A stretch of DNA of 64,000 nt from Humulus lupulus (GCF_963169125.1 NC_084798.1:173505980-173569979); one strand, 5' to 3'. Shown: positions 11,961 to 25,200, counted from the first letter of the stretch. The notes: generated by a model not told the origin, from the sequence alone. Numbers and translations: made by a program.

Positions 11961-12135
11961 TTATGTATCAAACTCTTATAGTATGACTTGTATTGGATAT
12001 TTATTAGCAAAGGCAATGGAATGGTATTTTGTTTATGTATCAAACTCTTATAGTATGACTTGTATTGAATATTTATTAGCAAAGGCAATGGAATTGTATT
12101 TTGTTTATGTATAAAACTGTTCTGGTATACCACAA
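11961..12135 (+). repeat. 72-bp tandem array that hosts the CACTA insertion
   Basis: Units starting 'ttatgtatcaaactctta' lie at 11961 and 12033, with a decayed third at 12105; the period is exactly 72 bp. The sequence left of the CACTA (about 3488-3504, 'ggaatagtattttgttt') is the end of a preceding unit, so the element interrupted the array. Confidence 0.92.
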
Positions 12136-12184
12136 ACTATTATAGACTACTTGTGTTGGATGTTTCTATTTCAAACCTCTTTGT

Positions 12185-12490
12185 GTTATATTTCGACAGC
12201 AAGTCTCAAATTTTGACAGCCTGTCTAAACCTTTCGACAACTAGTCTAAAATTTTGACTGCCTATCTAAAACTTTCAACAAATAGTCTCAAATTTTGATG
12301 GCCTGTCTAAAAATTTTGATAGCTAGTCTAAAATTTTGACTGCCTGTCTAAAACTTTCGATAGATAGTCTAAAATTTCGACTGCCTGTCTAAAAATTTCG
12401 ACAGCTAGTCTAAAATTTTGACTGACTGTCTAAAACTTTCGACAGCTAGTCTCAAATTTTGACAGGTTGTCTAAAATGTTTGAAATGTCT
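12185..12490 (+). repeat. MULE minisatellite, 20-30 bp units
   Basis: More than ten degenerate units of the form 'tctaaaattttgac-gcctg' alternating with 'tctaaaactttcgacagctag'. Related arrays occur at 17560-17880 and 29955-30215. There are no unique spacers and no coding capacity. Confidence 0.85.
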
Positions 12491-12529
12491 AAAAAGGCTC
12501 CAATAACACAATAAAAGAACATATATCTC

Positions 12530-12661
12530 AATTAGCATTTTATAAAGTTAAACAAAACTTAATCTTTATGAGATTATGATGATTACAGATTGAGTGGTAC
12601 ATATTTCAATCAAACTACTATGATGATCAAGGATTGAGTGGTAGATAATCTATTGAGGTAC
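12530..12661 (+). repeat. First copy (left part) of a roughly 245-bp tandem duplication in the MULE
   Basis: The unit runs from 'aaagttaaacaaaactta' through 'gattgagtggtagataatc' to 'acaattagccatgag'. Copy 1 is 12530-12661 plus 17226-17340, split by the solo LTR; copy 2 is about 17341-17580. The copies differ at few sites. Confidence 0.85.
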
Positions 12662-14524
12662 TATAACGCCCAAAATCACTAATATGGCTTAAGGGCTTTG
12701 ATTAGTGTACCGGGAGGGCATAATTGGTTTATGTGTGAATTTATTAAACTAATGTGTGATTATATGATAAACATGCTTGTATGGTTATATGAGTGTAAAT
12801 GTGATTATATGTTATATTTGTGAGAACAACATTATTATGTGGGCAAATCTGCATTGTGCGACTCGAGGCTATCCTAGGGAGCTAGTTAGCGGGAAAGTCA
12901 CAACAGGGCTTAATACTTGACTTGGGGCAAGTCAAGAGGTGTTTCGGGTATTAGATGATTATTTGGGCTATCGGGTTATGAAAATAAATAATTGGAGATA
13001 TATTTGAGGTTAGGAAGCTTAGGCGGGAATATTGGGGAAATTTTACCATTTTGCCCTCGGGGACGTTTTCGGTACCCCGAGCCCCGGGATTAACTTAATT
13101 GCCTAAGGGTAGACTAAGAGAAAACCTCAGGACTTGGTGGAAATAGAGGAACCAACTCTCTTCCCTCTCTCTCCTTCTTTCTTCTTCTTTTTCAAGGAAA
13201 ACCACTAGAATCTAAGAAACTCGGCTGGAAATCTTGTGATTGGAGCTGAAGTTTTGAGGGATTAGCTCAAATCTAGCTAAGGGAACTTCACCAGGACTAA
13301 GGTAAGGACTGAAATACACTTTTGATTATTAGAATTCTATGTTTTGGCTGGGTTCTAAGAGTGGTTGTGGTTTTGAAATTTAAGGACTGAATTGAGGCTG
13401 GAAAGCTTAGGTATTAGCTCAGAAATTGTTAAGGAAGTGGTTCATCAAAGAAGGTAAGCTTCAATTCGTAATTTAGAGTTTAAATTCTGAGTTTGCATGA
13501 CTGGTTTTAGAGTTCTTAAGCTGCTGGATTTCAGAAATCAAAATGGGATCTTAATGAGTTTTTAAGCTAGGTTTTTGTTGGATTATGTTGCTAGAATCAT
13601 GTTAAAAGTCTTGTGATCAATGGGTTTTGGAATTAGGGTGCTTTGGGGTGGTTTTGAGCAAGGTTAGGATGTTATGAATGGTGGATTTTCTGGGCACGAA
13701 GGGCTGGGCCGCGGCTCTGTTCTAGAGTGTCGCGGCCCTGCGAAGCAAGAAAGAGCCAACGAGGCTCTGCAGTGGGGAAGTGTCGCGGCGCCACAGGGCA
13801 GGGCCGTGACGCCTGCCTGTCTTTAGGGAGGCCTAGCCTCTGTTTCAGGGGTGGGCTGCGGCGTGGGTCTCAGGGGCCACAACCCTTAAGGGTATTTTTG
13901 ATCTTTTGGAGGTTTTAAGCACAGGAACCTAACCTAGGGTGCTCGGGATTGATTCCACCACCGTGTTTGGTGGAATTCGATGTCCCGGAAGCTAAAACTC
14001 CATCCGGAAATATTAACGTGATTATTAATGGTACTCCCTATCTTGGTTGTGACTAGGTATTAAGCTAGGGCTCGGGAAGCGGATCGTGCTCGAGAGGCGT
14101 CGCTCGTAATCAGTAAACTTGGAAATTAAAGGTAAGAAAACCGCACCCGGTTGTGGATTTATAATGGGACTAAGGGTTCCCTATTTTGTATGCTTTGTAA
14201 AGGATGGTATTATGCCATGTAAACAGTAAACCAATGACCTAAGAGTGCCGAAGTTTACACTAGCGCATAGGGCGCGACTCGGCCACTGGTAGCTGAGGAT
14301 AGCTTATTATGCACTGAGCTCGATTTAAGCGGGTGGAGTCAGTGGGTCGGAGTCAGTGGGGTAAACAGAGGGTGCGACCTAAGGTGTCGACCTTGATTAT
14401 TATGTGAATTGTTTGTTATTATTGATTGGTGGATTGTTATGCCGTATAGCTGGGTGATGATTAGTTGATTCTTTGGTTGAATTTTCATGCTTTGTGATTA
14501 TTGTGGTATGTTAAATGTATGAAC

Positions 14525-16750
14525 TGTTGGAGATGTGCCCTGAAAGCATATGTAGTAGACATTGTTTTTATGAAATAAATAAATAAATTGAATTTGTTAT
14601 GCATATATTTTATGGACTATATTAGTCTATGATAATATTATGTAAATATCAGGAAAATTCCTAAGTTCATGAATGTAATCTCAAACACGTATTAGTACGA
14701 GAGGATTGTGTTTGAGATAAATGAACTTGAATAGTTCGCAGTAAAATAAAGTTATGGAATCTTTAGATTAATTACTGCAAGTACGGTCCACTAGTATTAT
14801 GAATACATGTGATCTAGATCCGGATCACTAGTGTGGTAGGACACTTTAGTGGAGGTGCTTTATATATTAGAGAATATATAGAACTGGACCAGATATGTTT
14901 ATTAATACTTAGTTAAATACCGTTTCGAAGTATTAATTAAATATATCAACTGATGATCATATACAAATAGATCTTAATCCTGAGGTTACTATGAACTCCT
15001 GTTTATGTTATATGAGTTCTTTGATTCACTTGTTAGGGTCTGTCAGAATGATCAGGCTAAAAACTTTTGTTTTGGGAACTCATTTATATAGATGGCTGGG
15101 GACATAGTATACAGATATGGAATCTATACCTTCTCGCAAGAGATTGAATGATGGTTCTCTTAAGGGTTGACTTTTGGGACTGAAAGGTTATTGAGCTCAA
15201 ATTCATAATTTAGTTATGAATTAACCTTCACTAGTAGAGTCAATGGTACTTAAGGAAACAAGAGATAATTAAAAGGGTAAAACGGTAATTTTATTCCCGA
15301 TTAATTATGAACCATTATTAGAGGGTCAAGTTGTATGCAATGATTATATCAATGGATGCTTTATGATTATAAAATACTCAGTAAATGAAATGTCTATAAT
15401 TACAAGAGTGCAGTCTCATATTTATAGTGGAATAATCATGAGATTAATAAATTAAGATTATTTAATTAAAGAGTTTAATTAATAATCTCAAATTTATTGG
15501 AGCTTGGAATTATAGGTCCATAGGTCCCCATAGCGGCTCTATCAACACTGTTCAAGGTAAGAGTTGATATGAAGGGAAAATAGTTTAAAGACATATTTAA
15601 GAAGAAACTTGTTCTTCAGGCCAAATATGCAATTATATGATAATAGTGATTAATTAATTAATTACAAATTAGTTGTAGTTAACAAAATTAATTAATATTT
15701 AATTATTATATAATTTTCGAAATTATATTAAATAATTAAATTAATTTTCGAAATTTAATTAATTAATTAATTATAATTTTTTGAAATTATAATAAATTAA
15801 ATATTTAATTTCGAAAATTTGGGTTTAATTAATTAGTAGAATTAATTAAATATCTTTATTTGAGTGGGAGATGATAATCTGATAAGTTCAAATTGGATTT
15901 GAATTTAAAAGATTAATATTTATTCAAATAATTAATTATATTTGATAATTAATTTGAATTAGTTATCAGGTTGTTAGAACTTATCTGACAAAGTAATTTG
16001 AATAAATAATTAAATAAAATTTGAAAAACCAATGTCCCTAGAAATTAGGAAGCTACACGTTCACACACAGTCCAGGACTGTGTGTGGCGTGTAGCACCAG
16101 TGTTTTTTCAGGGATGGGATTTTCAATTTTATTTATTTGATTAATTAATTAATGGATAATTGGAAAATTGGTTTTTGGATTTTTTCATTAATGGAATAAT
16201 TAATTAATTAAAAAGTAAATTGTAAATGGTTACAGATTTATTTTTTAAATTTTGAATTTTTTCTGTTAAGTATGACTGATCAGAAAATTATTCAGAGAAG
16301 AAGAAAAAAAGAGAGTGAGACTACTCTGACAATTTCGCTCTGTGAAAATAGAATGATAGTTTTCTATCCCTGAAAATAAAGAACCCATTCTCAGGCCTAT
16401 TCTCTTGATCTCATGTGTTGAGTACATCAAGTAGAATCACAAATAAACTATCCTTCATTCTCTAAGTGCCCACACATTTCTTGAGGTGTAGAGAAAGCTT
16501 TGGAAGATCTTGGTGTGAGTACGTGGAGCGGCTTGGATAGGAAGATCGTTCTAAATACGAGAAGATAGCAAGGACACTTGATAGGCTTCAAGAGGTATGA
16601 TTTCTATCACTATCTTGCTTATGATTAATGTATGTATATTAATGGATCCGCATATTTAAAGGTAGTTTAAATATGTTATAAAATTTTTGTTGTACACTGG
16701 GCCAACCAAAACCACCTTTCCGCTGCGTATTAGGAAACTCGTTCCTAACA
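14525..16750 (+). mobile_element. Solo copia-type LTR
   Basis: TGTTGGAGATGTGCCCTGAA at the start and TTCCTAACA at the end, flanked by the 5-bp duplication TGAAC (14520-14524, 16751-16755). The end region (CCTTTCCGCTGCGTATTAGG) is typical of plant Ty1-copia LTRs. No internal domain follows. Length 2226 bp, long for a copia LTR. It contains AT-rich repeats of 'attttcgaaatta' (15700-15830) and a strong hairpin at 16052-16095. Lineage within copia is not assigned. Confidence 0.85.
16052..16095. repeat. Near-perfect short hairpin inside the copia LTR
   Basis: 'gctacacg' plus 'cacacacagtcc' on the left pairs with 'ggactgtgtgtgg' plus 'cgtgtagc' on the right, with one small bulge and a 1-nt centre. 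Much more GC-rich than its surroundings. Confidence 0.8.
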
Positions 16751-17225
16751 TGAACATGCTTAAAGGGCTATCAAAATTTTATTATTGCTTGTTATATAAT
16801 ATGATATGTTTTATTGCTGGGCCTTGGCTCACGGGTGCTTCGTGGTGCAGGAAAAGGCAAGGGCAAGCTTGATCAGCCCTGATTTGGAGATCTATGAGAA
16901 CAGAATGTACATGATCAGCTGCTCAGCCGCCACGGCTGAGGGGAGACAGGGACAGGAAAACCATAAACTTCTGTTTTGCCTTTAGAAAGGCTGGTGGTTG
17001 TCTGTACACTAGAAATTTTGTAAACAGACTTTTAAACACTATTTATTTTGGGATCCCATGTGTAAATGTTTAATTATATGGAAAGTATCTTTTGAGACCA
17101 AAACCTTTTAACCCTAACACTTTAATGACTTTATAATTCACGTTTTTAACTGGTTGGCTTGATTAGCAAGTCCTGCACCTTTACAAATACACAATGTAGC
17201 GATCTTGGCTATCCAGGGCGTTACA

Positions 17226-17580
17226 GGTACTATTATGATGATTATGTTTATAGAATAAGAACAACACTTTATCATGTAGAATTGGATCTTAATTCATTAT
17301 ACCTTTTTGACAATTAGCCATGAGTTTCGACAACTTGTCTAACATTTTATAAAGTTAAACAAAACTTAATATGTATGAGATTATGATGATTACAGATTGA
17401 GTGGTACAATTTTCAATCAAACTACTATGATGATCAAGGATTGAGTGGTAGATAATCTATTGAGGTACTATTATGATGATTATGTTTATAGTATTAGAAC
17501 AACACTTTATCATGTAGAATTGGATCTTAATTCATTATACCTTTTTGACAATTAGCCATGAGTTCGACAACTTGTTTAAA
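17226..17580 (+). repeat. Rest of copy 1 and copy 2 of the roughly 245-bp MULE duplication
   Basis: 17226-17340 completes copy 1, interrupted at GGTAC. 17341-17580 is copy 2 and still holds the uninterrupted 'attgaggtactattatgatg' (about 17458), which is the empty site for the solo LTR. Confidence 0.87.
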
Positions 17581-17885
17581 ATTTTGACGGCTTATCTAAA
17601 ACTTTCGACAGCTTGTCTAAAATTTTAATGACCTGTCTAAAATTTTGACTGCCTATCTAAGACTTTCGACAGCTAGTCTAAAATTTCATTTTCCTGTCTA
17701 AAAATTTCGATAGCTAGTCTCAAATTTGACTGCCTGTTTAAAAATTTTTACAACTAGTCTTAAATATCGACAGCTTGTCTAAAACTTTTGACAGCTAGTC
17801 TCAAATTTCAACAACCAGTCAAAAACGTTTGACACCTCGTCTGAAATTTCGACAGGTTGTCTGAAATGTTTGAAATGTCCAAAAA
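17560..17885 (+). repeat. MULE minisatellite beside the transposase 3' end
   Basis: Same family as 12185-12490: 'gacagctagtctaaaattt' and 'gcctgtctaaaa' units, about a dozen. It begins right after the last transposase codons and may have replaced its C-terminus. Confidence 0.85.
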
Positions 17886-19946
17886 GGCTCCAATAACACA
17901 ATAAAACAGCATAGTTAAAACTATCAACAACAGGTAAATAGATTATACATAAACCATCCTCCAAAATTCAGTCGTGTAGAATTTTGAGTATAGACTATAA
18001 ACATCTACTCCACGATACATTGCTGCAGCGACACCATGAACACATGGAGTCTTATCAATGTCAAACTCTCGACATGTACAAGAATGTTCCTCAATATTAA
18101 CTAGACCGTCTAGTGGCTCACCTTTAACATGGAACTCACTTAGATTAATGGGTGTAACTCTCATGTACCTTGATTGTTTGTTTCTTTGTCTCATTATATC
18201 TTTTGCGTCAACTGTAAGTGGTGTTGGACAAGAATTTTCATTTGTCCTTCTCTCATAGAACCATCTGGAGAGTGTAGTGATAATTTCCTCCAATAAAGGA
18301 ATGCTGGGCCATTCTCGAGCTTCTCTAAAAACTTGGTTCAATGACTCAGATTTGTTGGTGGTCATGATGTTGTATCGATTACCATGGAAATGACATCTGG
18401 ACTAGCTTTCAAAAGATGCATTCTTCAGGTATGTTGCCAGACTTGGTTTTTTTGAAGAAGCCTCAGCAAATAACTTTGTGAACTCTGAAACTCTGTACAC
18501 TTTTTCCTTCTTCTCAAACAAAATTTTCAAACCTTGACCACTAAAATTTGTCTTGATATTTTGTCCAAGATGCGACATACAAGTTCCATGGTAAGCATTT
18601 TTATATACATTTTGAACTCCCTTTACAATGCTTTTGTGTCTATCAGATATAAACACTAAACCAGTAGTATCAAGCACTTGATCTCGTAAGCATGTCAAAA
18701 ACCAATTCCAAGATGCATCATTCTCAGAATCAACAATACCAAAAGCAAGAGGATAAATTTGAAAATTTCCATCTTGTGCAGTTGCAATGAGTAAATTTCC
18801 TCCAAATTGGTTTTTCAAATGAGTTCCATCAATAGATATAACTTTTCTCATGTAACGAAAGCCTCTAATGGATACTCCCAAAGAAAAAAAAAATTGAATA
18901 AATGTTCTTCATCAACAATTAATCTAGTGTACGTACCAGGATTAGACTTTTGGACAATATACAAGTAAGAGGGGAGTTTTGGATAACTGTTTGCTGCTGA
19001 ACCCCTTATAAGTTCATGTGCGCACTTTCTTGCCTTCCATGCCTTCCAATAACTACACTTTACACCAAGATTCTTGTTCATCTCATTAACTATTTGTGCT
19101 AGATTTGGACCTTTTTTCACACCTTCATATCTCGCTTTCAAGTGCTATCCAATAATAGAACAAGTTGCTTGCCGATGATGATTTTGTCGCATTTTGAAAG
19201 AACAAGTGTGCTCATTACAATGCTTGTGAATAGCAAACAAACCTGTTGCATATGCCTTTGTCGCACGGATTCTCCACTTACAATTGGGGTCAACACAAAC
19301 CAAAACCACTAATTTCTTATTTGATTTTTTCACTTTGAATTCAAAAGTTTCGTCATATAGCAAGCATGTGTACTTTCATCTTCAACTCTTTCTTATCCAC
19401 AAAATATTGACCAACACAAAAAACATCTTCATCAATAATTGTTGCATATGAGCTTGGTGTACTACTAACATGACTTCTTTCATTACAAGGATCACTAGGG
19501 GATACACGAGGAAGTGGTAAATGGTTATCTTCAAGAGTGTGAGGTGTAGAACTAGCATTAGGAACATTACATATGTATGCATCGTCAAAGTAATCATCAA
19601 AAGTTCTATTATCAGGATATGGGACATTCAAATTTACCTCAACAAAACCATCATCAATATTATTTCTTTCCCCTCTTCATCGTCACTATCTTTGTTATCA
19701 TCATCATCATCCTCATCACCATCATCATCTTCATTGTCATCGTCGTTGTCATCATCGTCATCATCTAAATCAACATTGTTATCATCGTTTAAACCAGCAT
19801 CATCAAAATCATCATTAGTAGAAATGTTTGCAATAGAATCAACATTTGTAGTAAAATCAATATTAGTAACAAGTTTATCATTAATGAGCATATTTTCCAT
19901 CTTCTTGATCAAACCCACATGTAATGGAACCAAATCATGCTCTTGT

Positions 19947-22217
19947 TGTAACGCCCTGGTTACCCTAAGACAGTTACGGTGAACTTTGAATCATGAATTT
20001 AACTTGCTACCCGAGTTCTTTTGTTAAAAACGTGCTTCTAGGTGTTATTAATAGGTTAAGGTGGAAAAACAAATCAAAAGGAAAGGATATATTTTATGTA
20101 AATCATAAAACTGTTCATGGGCCCACAAAAACGTTTACAAGTTATTTACAATGCAAAATGGTCACTACATTATAAAATTTACAACCTGCCGATCTAAGCG
20201 ACAAAAATAAGGTAAACCCCCTAGTTCCCATGAGAACTCCTTGGCCATGGTGGTCAAGCGGTCGCATATGTACACAGTACCACCTAAGCTCTCCACTCAA
20301 GGCTAGGTGAGCTTTTATTTCCCTTTACCTGCACCACATAGCACCCATGAGCAAAAGCCCAGCAAGAAAACAAAATATTGCATGAATATAATATCAACAA
20401 TGATCGTAATAATCATTCAGGACTTTCAGTCCAAAATAAAGGAATGATAGTTGTAAAAGTCACTAAAGTAGGTTCCGTTCCCATTATCCATGTGACGATA
20501 GGGTTACCTGGGCTTTACAAATAATTGATCCCTTAACTAGCTTATCAAGATAGGCATTTGATGACACAGCCACCATCATAACCTACTGAGTGACCATAGA
20601 GTCACAACCATGGGATTCCACTCCCTAGCCATGTGACAAACAGTCATCTAGGCCTTTGGCCCTAGCTCTGAGTAACTAGTCTTAGACTAGTCAAGAGCTT
20701 ATAATTTTCATCGACCTTAGGGTCGGTCCAGCATTAATGCTCCTAGAGTCATTCAACACTGATATCGATTAGATCTAATCTTTTATCGGCTCTACGTTCA
20801 AGATGCTTATGCCATTCCTGACTCTTAGGTCAGTAATACGCGACCAGTGTCGATTCTGAATAGTCAATGCCATACACAAGTAAGAAAGAATTGCTAAGCA
20901 TGTAATATGCAATCAATGTCCACATTTCACAGGCAACATGCCTCTATAACAACCACACATGTCATATACACAGGGTGCAGTTTTCTTACCTCTGACTCGA
21001 GCGAGAATGAGTAAAAGAACGACCCTTGAAAATGATCTGACTTTTAGTTCCTTAGCAGTCACCTAGTCATAACCAAATATGGGATTTCATCAATAAAATG
21101 AATAACAAAGGTTCCCGAACCAAGACCTAGCCTCCGAGACATCGAATCCCACTAAACCAGGTAGTAGGAACGATCTTGAGGCCTAAGGTTGAGTTCCTAT
21201 GACCAAAACACTCATTTGGCCTCAAAAACCCTCAAGAGCCGCGACCCCAAAACCTTGAACCGCGGCGCTCCCTACTCAGTGCCGCGGCCCCGAGCACACA
21301 TAACCTCCACCGCCCTCAGCACCCAGCTTGGGCCGCAGCCCCCACCCGAGAACCAGCCATAACTCAGTTTTCTCACATTTTAATCCTTCCAAAAACATAC
21401 CTAAACATCCCCAAATCAAAAAATCAAAGTTCCCAAACTTCCCAATGATCCAAAATCATCAAATCTCGAGGCTCAAATGAATCAAAAACTCATCGACACA
21501 CAAAATCCAAATCAAAGCTTAGAAACTCTAAAACTCAAAACTTAAAGCTTAGATTACCTTTGATTGGGTTGTTTCTCGCTAAATCCTTCGGTCAAGAAGC
21601 TTCTAATCTTTCCTAGGATCGCTATGCCTCGATCCTCGCTTGATTCTGACTCCTAGAACTCAAGATTTCTTCAAAATTGCCACGAATGGTCACAAAGGTT
21701 AATGGGAGAGAGAGAAAGTGTTTTAATGTAAAGTTCTTTCTGACAGACTACTTCAGGCTTAAGTAACCTCAGATAAAACCTAATGCTCGGGGTCCCAAAA
21801 ACATCCCCGGGGAAAAAATAGTCAAAACTCCCAGAATTTCCTCCTGATCTCAATAACTACCAATATATCATCAAATAAACATTCTCATTATCCAATATCC
21901 CAATAATTGACCCCGTTATGACAAAACCGCTAATTTGCAACATAAGATCGTCTCATGCCGAATAGCTCGAATATATTCTCATAATAATGGGATCTCATCC
22001 ATAAATCACAATATGCACCAAAATACACAAATATGCCCTCAACGGGCCAAATTACCAAAATGCCCTTATAATTAAATATGGACCCACATGCATGCATTTA
22101 ACATCATATTATAATATAATTTGCATATAATCATTTAATAGCGTAATAAAACAATTATGGCTCTCCCGGCCTACTAATCCAGCCATTAAACCACATTAGG
22201 GATTTTGGGGCATTACA
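19947..22217 (-). repeat. 3' LTR (minus orientation) of the 19947-29593 element
   Basis: 2271 bp, TGTAACGCC...GGGGCATTACA on plus. 20375-21029 is identical but for one base to 27701-28355 in the partner LTR, while the flanks differ clearly. Contains the conserved LTR blocks (GGTGCAGGTAAAG type near 20320-20335 and AGGTAAGAAAAC near 20983-20996, on minus) and a CpG-rich block at 21236-21350. Confidence 0.95.
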
Positions 22218-22235
22218 ATTATCCCCTCCTTACAG
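22218..22235 (-). other. Polypurine tract
   Basis: On minus it reads TGTAAGGAGGGGATAAT directly before the 3' LTR, the usual plus-strand priming site. The same tract is found before the 54180 LTR. Confidence 0.85.
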
Positions 22236-22253
22236 AAATTTCATCTTCGAAAT

Positions 22254-25200
22254 TTACCTGAACAGCTCGGGATACTAACTCTGCATATCTGACTCCAGCT
22301 CCCAGGTCGCTTCTTCGACCATGTTGTTCCTCCACAATACCTTAACCAAAGGTATCTTCTTATTTCTGAGGACCTTGTCCTTTCTGTCAAGTATCTGGAC
22401 TGGCTGCTCTCCAAAGGAGAGATCTGCCTCAAGCTCCAGATCTTCATAGCTCAAAACATGTGTCACATCAGATACGTACTTCGGAAGAGCTGAAACATGA
22501 AACACGTTATGCACGGCTGACAATGCCAGTGGCAAGGCTAACCTGTAAGCCACCTGACCAATTCTCTCTAGGATCTCAAATGGACCTACAAATCTAGGGC
22601 TCAGCTTTCCCTTTTTCCCAAATCTTCTCACCCCTTTCCACGGCGAGACTCTAAGGAAGACATAGTCTCTGACTTGGAACTCCATGTTCCTACAATTGGG
22701 ATTTGCATAACTCTTCTGTCTACTCTGAGAAGCGAGCATCCGAGCTCTAATCTTTTCAATGGCCTCACTGGTCCTCTAAACTGCCTCAGGACCTAAGTAT
22801 CTCCTTTCACCTGTCTCATCCTAATGAATGGGAGATCTGCACTTCCTACCATACATCATCTCATAAGGTACAACTCCAATGGTAGATTGATAACTGTTAT
22901 TGTAGGAAAATTCTATCAAAGGTAGATACTTACTCCAAGATCCACCAAAGTCCAGTACACATGCTCGCAGCATGCCTTCCAATATCTGGATTGTCCTCTC
23001 AGATTGCCCATCTATCTGAGGATGATAAGCAGTACTGAACTTCAACTGTGTTCCCATAACCTTCTGTAAAATCCCCAAGAACTTGGAAGTAAAAGTGGGG
23101 TCCCGATCTGACACGATTGACCTCGGTGCTCCATGAAGGCGCACGATCTCTCTCACATAGAGATCTGCATACTGATCAACTGTATATGTAGTCCTCACTG
23201 GCAAGAAGTGAGCTGACTTGGTGTAGCGATCCACTATCACCCAAATAGAATCATGCTGACCAATAGTCCTAGGTAACCCCACCATGAAATCCATCGTGAT
23301 GTCCTCCCACTTCCACTCTGGGATATCCAGAGGCTGCAATAACCCTGCCGGCCTCTGATGCTCAGCCATGACCTGTTGAAATGTCAAGCACTTAACTACA
23401 TACTCCACTACATCCCTCTTCATCCCTGGCCCCCAATACAACGATCTCACATCCTGATACATCTTCGTGGTGCCTGGATGCAAAGAGTAAGGTGTAGTAT
23501 GAGATTCATTTAGAATCTCTCGCTTCAAAGCAGTGTTTAACGGAACACATATCTGTCCCTTGTATCTCAACAAGCCTAAATAAGACACTGTATAATCTCT
23601 GGATGCTCCAGCCAAAACATCCTCTCTGATCTTGATCAACTGTGGATCACTCAACTGACCCTCCTTAATTCTTTCCAACAATGTAGACTGTAGCGGAATA
23701 TTGGCCAAGTGGCCCACCAGCAACTCTATACCAGCTCTGGTCATATCATCAACTAACTCTCTGGCTATCAGCCTCGCACCATAAATCTGCCCCGGACCTT
23801 TCTGGCTTAAAGCATCAGCTACCACGGTGGCTTTTCCTAGATGATACAAAATCTCACAGTCATAATCTTTCACTAACTCCAACCAACGCCTTTGTCTCAT
23901 ATTCAGATCTTTCTGCGTGAAGAAGTATTTCAGGCTCTTGTGGTCTGTGTAGATCTCACATTTCTCCCCATAAATATAATGCCTCCATATCTTTAAAGTA
24001 AAGACCACAGCCGCCAACTCTAAATCATGAGTGGGATATCTCTTTTTATACTCCTTCAGCTGACGTGAGGCATAAGCAATTACCTTCCCTGAATACATCA
24101 AAACACAGCCCAAACCATGATGTGAAGCATCACAGTAAATCACAAACTTCTCCTGATCTGTCGGAACACTCAGAATCGGAGATATAATCAATCTCTGCTT
24201 CAGTTCCTGGAAATTGTTCTCACACTTGTCTGACCACACAAACTTCTTATTCTTGCGTGTCAGCTCAGTCAATGCAATAGCAATCTTTGAGAACCCTTCC
24301 ACGAAACGTCTATAATAACCTGCCAATCCAAGGAAACTTCTAACCTCATAAGCATTCTTTGGCCTTGGCCAATCTCTGACTGCCTCAATTTTCACTGGAT
24401 CTACTTTAATCCCCTCCTTACTGACAATGTGCCCAAGAAAGGATACCTGAGATAACCAGAACTCGCATTTCTTGAATTTTGCAAACAATCTGTGTTCCTT
24501 CAGTCTCTGTAGAACCAACCTCAGATGTTGCTCATGCTCTGACTCAAACTGAGAATATACCAATATATCATCGATGAAGACGATCACAAACTGGTCCAGA
24601 TTATCCTTGAACACTATGTTCATCAGATCCATAAAAGCAGCAGGGGCATTAGTCAATCCAAAAGACATAACTAAGAACTCATAATGCCCATACCTGGTAT
24701 GAAAAGAAATCTTTGGTATATCTCCCTCCTTGACCCTCTACTGATGTAACCAGAACGAAGGTCAATATTTGAGAATACTTTCGTACCTTCCAACTAATCA
24801 AACAGATCATTTATCCTTGGCAAAGGATACTTGTTCTTGATTGTTAGCTTATTCAGTTCTCTGTCATCAATACAAATCCTCAAAGAACCATCCTTCTTTT
24901 TCACAAACAAAACTGGCGCACCGCGCACCCTAAGGTGAGAAACTAGGTCTAATAAAACCCAAATCCAACAGTTCTTGCAACTGTACTTTTAATTCTTTCA
25001 ACTCAGCTAGGGTCATTCTGTATGGTGCTCTAGACACTAGCTCCATGCCTGGTGCCAGTTCTATCACGAACTCAATTTCTCTATGTGGTGGCAACCCTGG
25101 CAAATCTTCTTGAAACACATCCTGGAATTCACAAACTAATCTGGTATATTCTGGTCTCACTGGCATGACTTGAGTGGTGTCAACCACACTGGCTAAAAAC

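Larger units (their letters stand above)
12662..17225 (+). mobile_element. Solo Ty3/chromovirus-type LTR (2.3 kb) with a nested solo copia LTR
   Basis: Starts TATAACGCCCAAAATC (TG changed to TA) and ends CCAGGGCGTTACA, matching in layout the LTRs of the chromovirus elements in this window. The 5-bp duplication GGTAC flanks it (12657-12661, 17226-17230). It holds the CpG-rich block (about 13700-13880), AGGTAAGAAAA at 14130 and GTGGTGCAG at 16842. No primer site, gag or pol lies inside, so it is a solo LTR from LTR-LTR recombination. Without the nested element it is about 2.33 kb. Confidence 0.9.

Noticed and set aside
12185..12490. Regular short repeats resembling a CRISPR-like array
   Set aside because: Units are degenerate and contiguous with no unique spacers, and the sequence is a plant nuclear genome with related arrays elsewhere in the same MULE.
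13727..13918. Short ORF in a GC-rich block
   Set aside because: It lies in the CpG-rich block of a solo LTR and has no homologue-like motif; similar chance frames occur at the same place in other LTRs (28525, 37902, 43339, 55060).
18058..18258. Plus-strand ORF
   Set aside because: Antisense to the SWIM-finger end of the MULE transposase.
19521..19982. Ser-rich 153-codon ORF on plus
   Set aside because: It is the antisense shadow of the Asp-rich transposase tract on minus; GAT codons read backwards as ATC/TCA runs.
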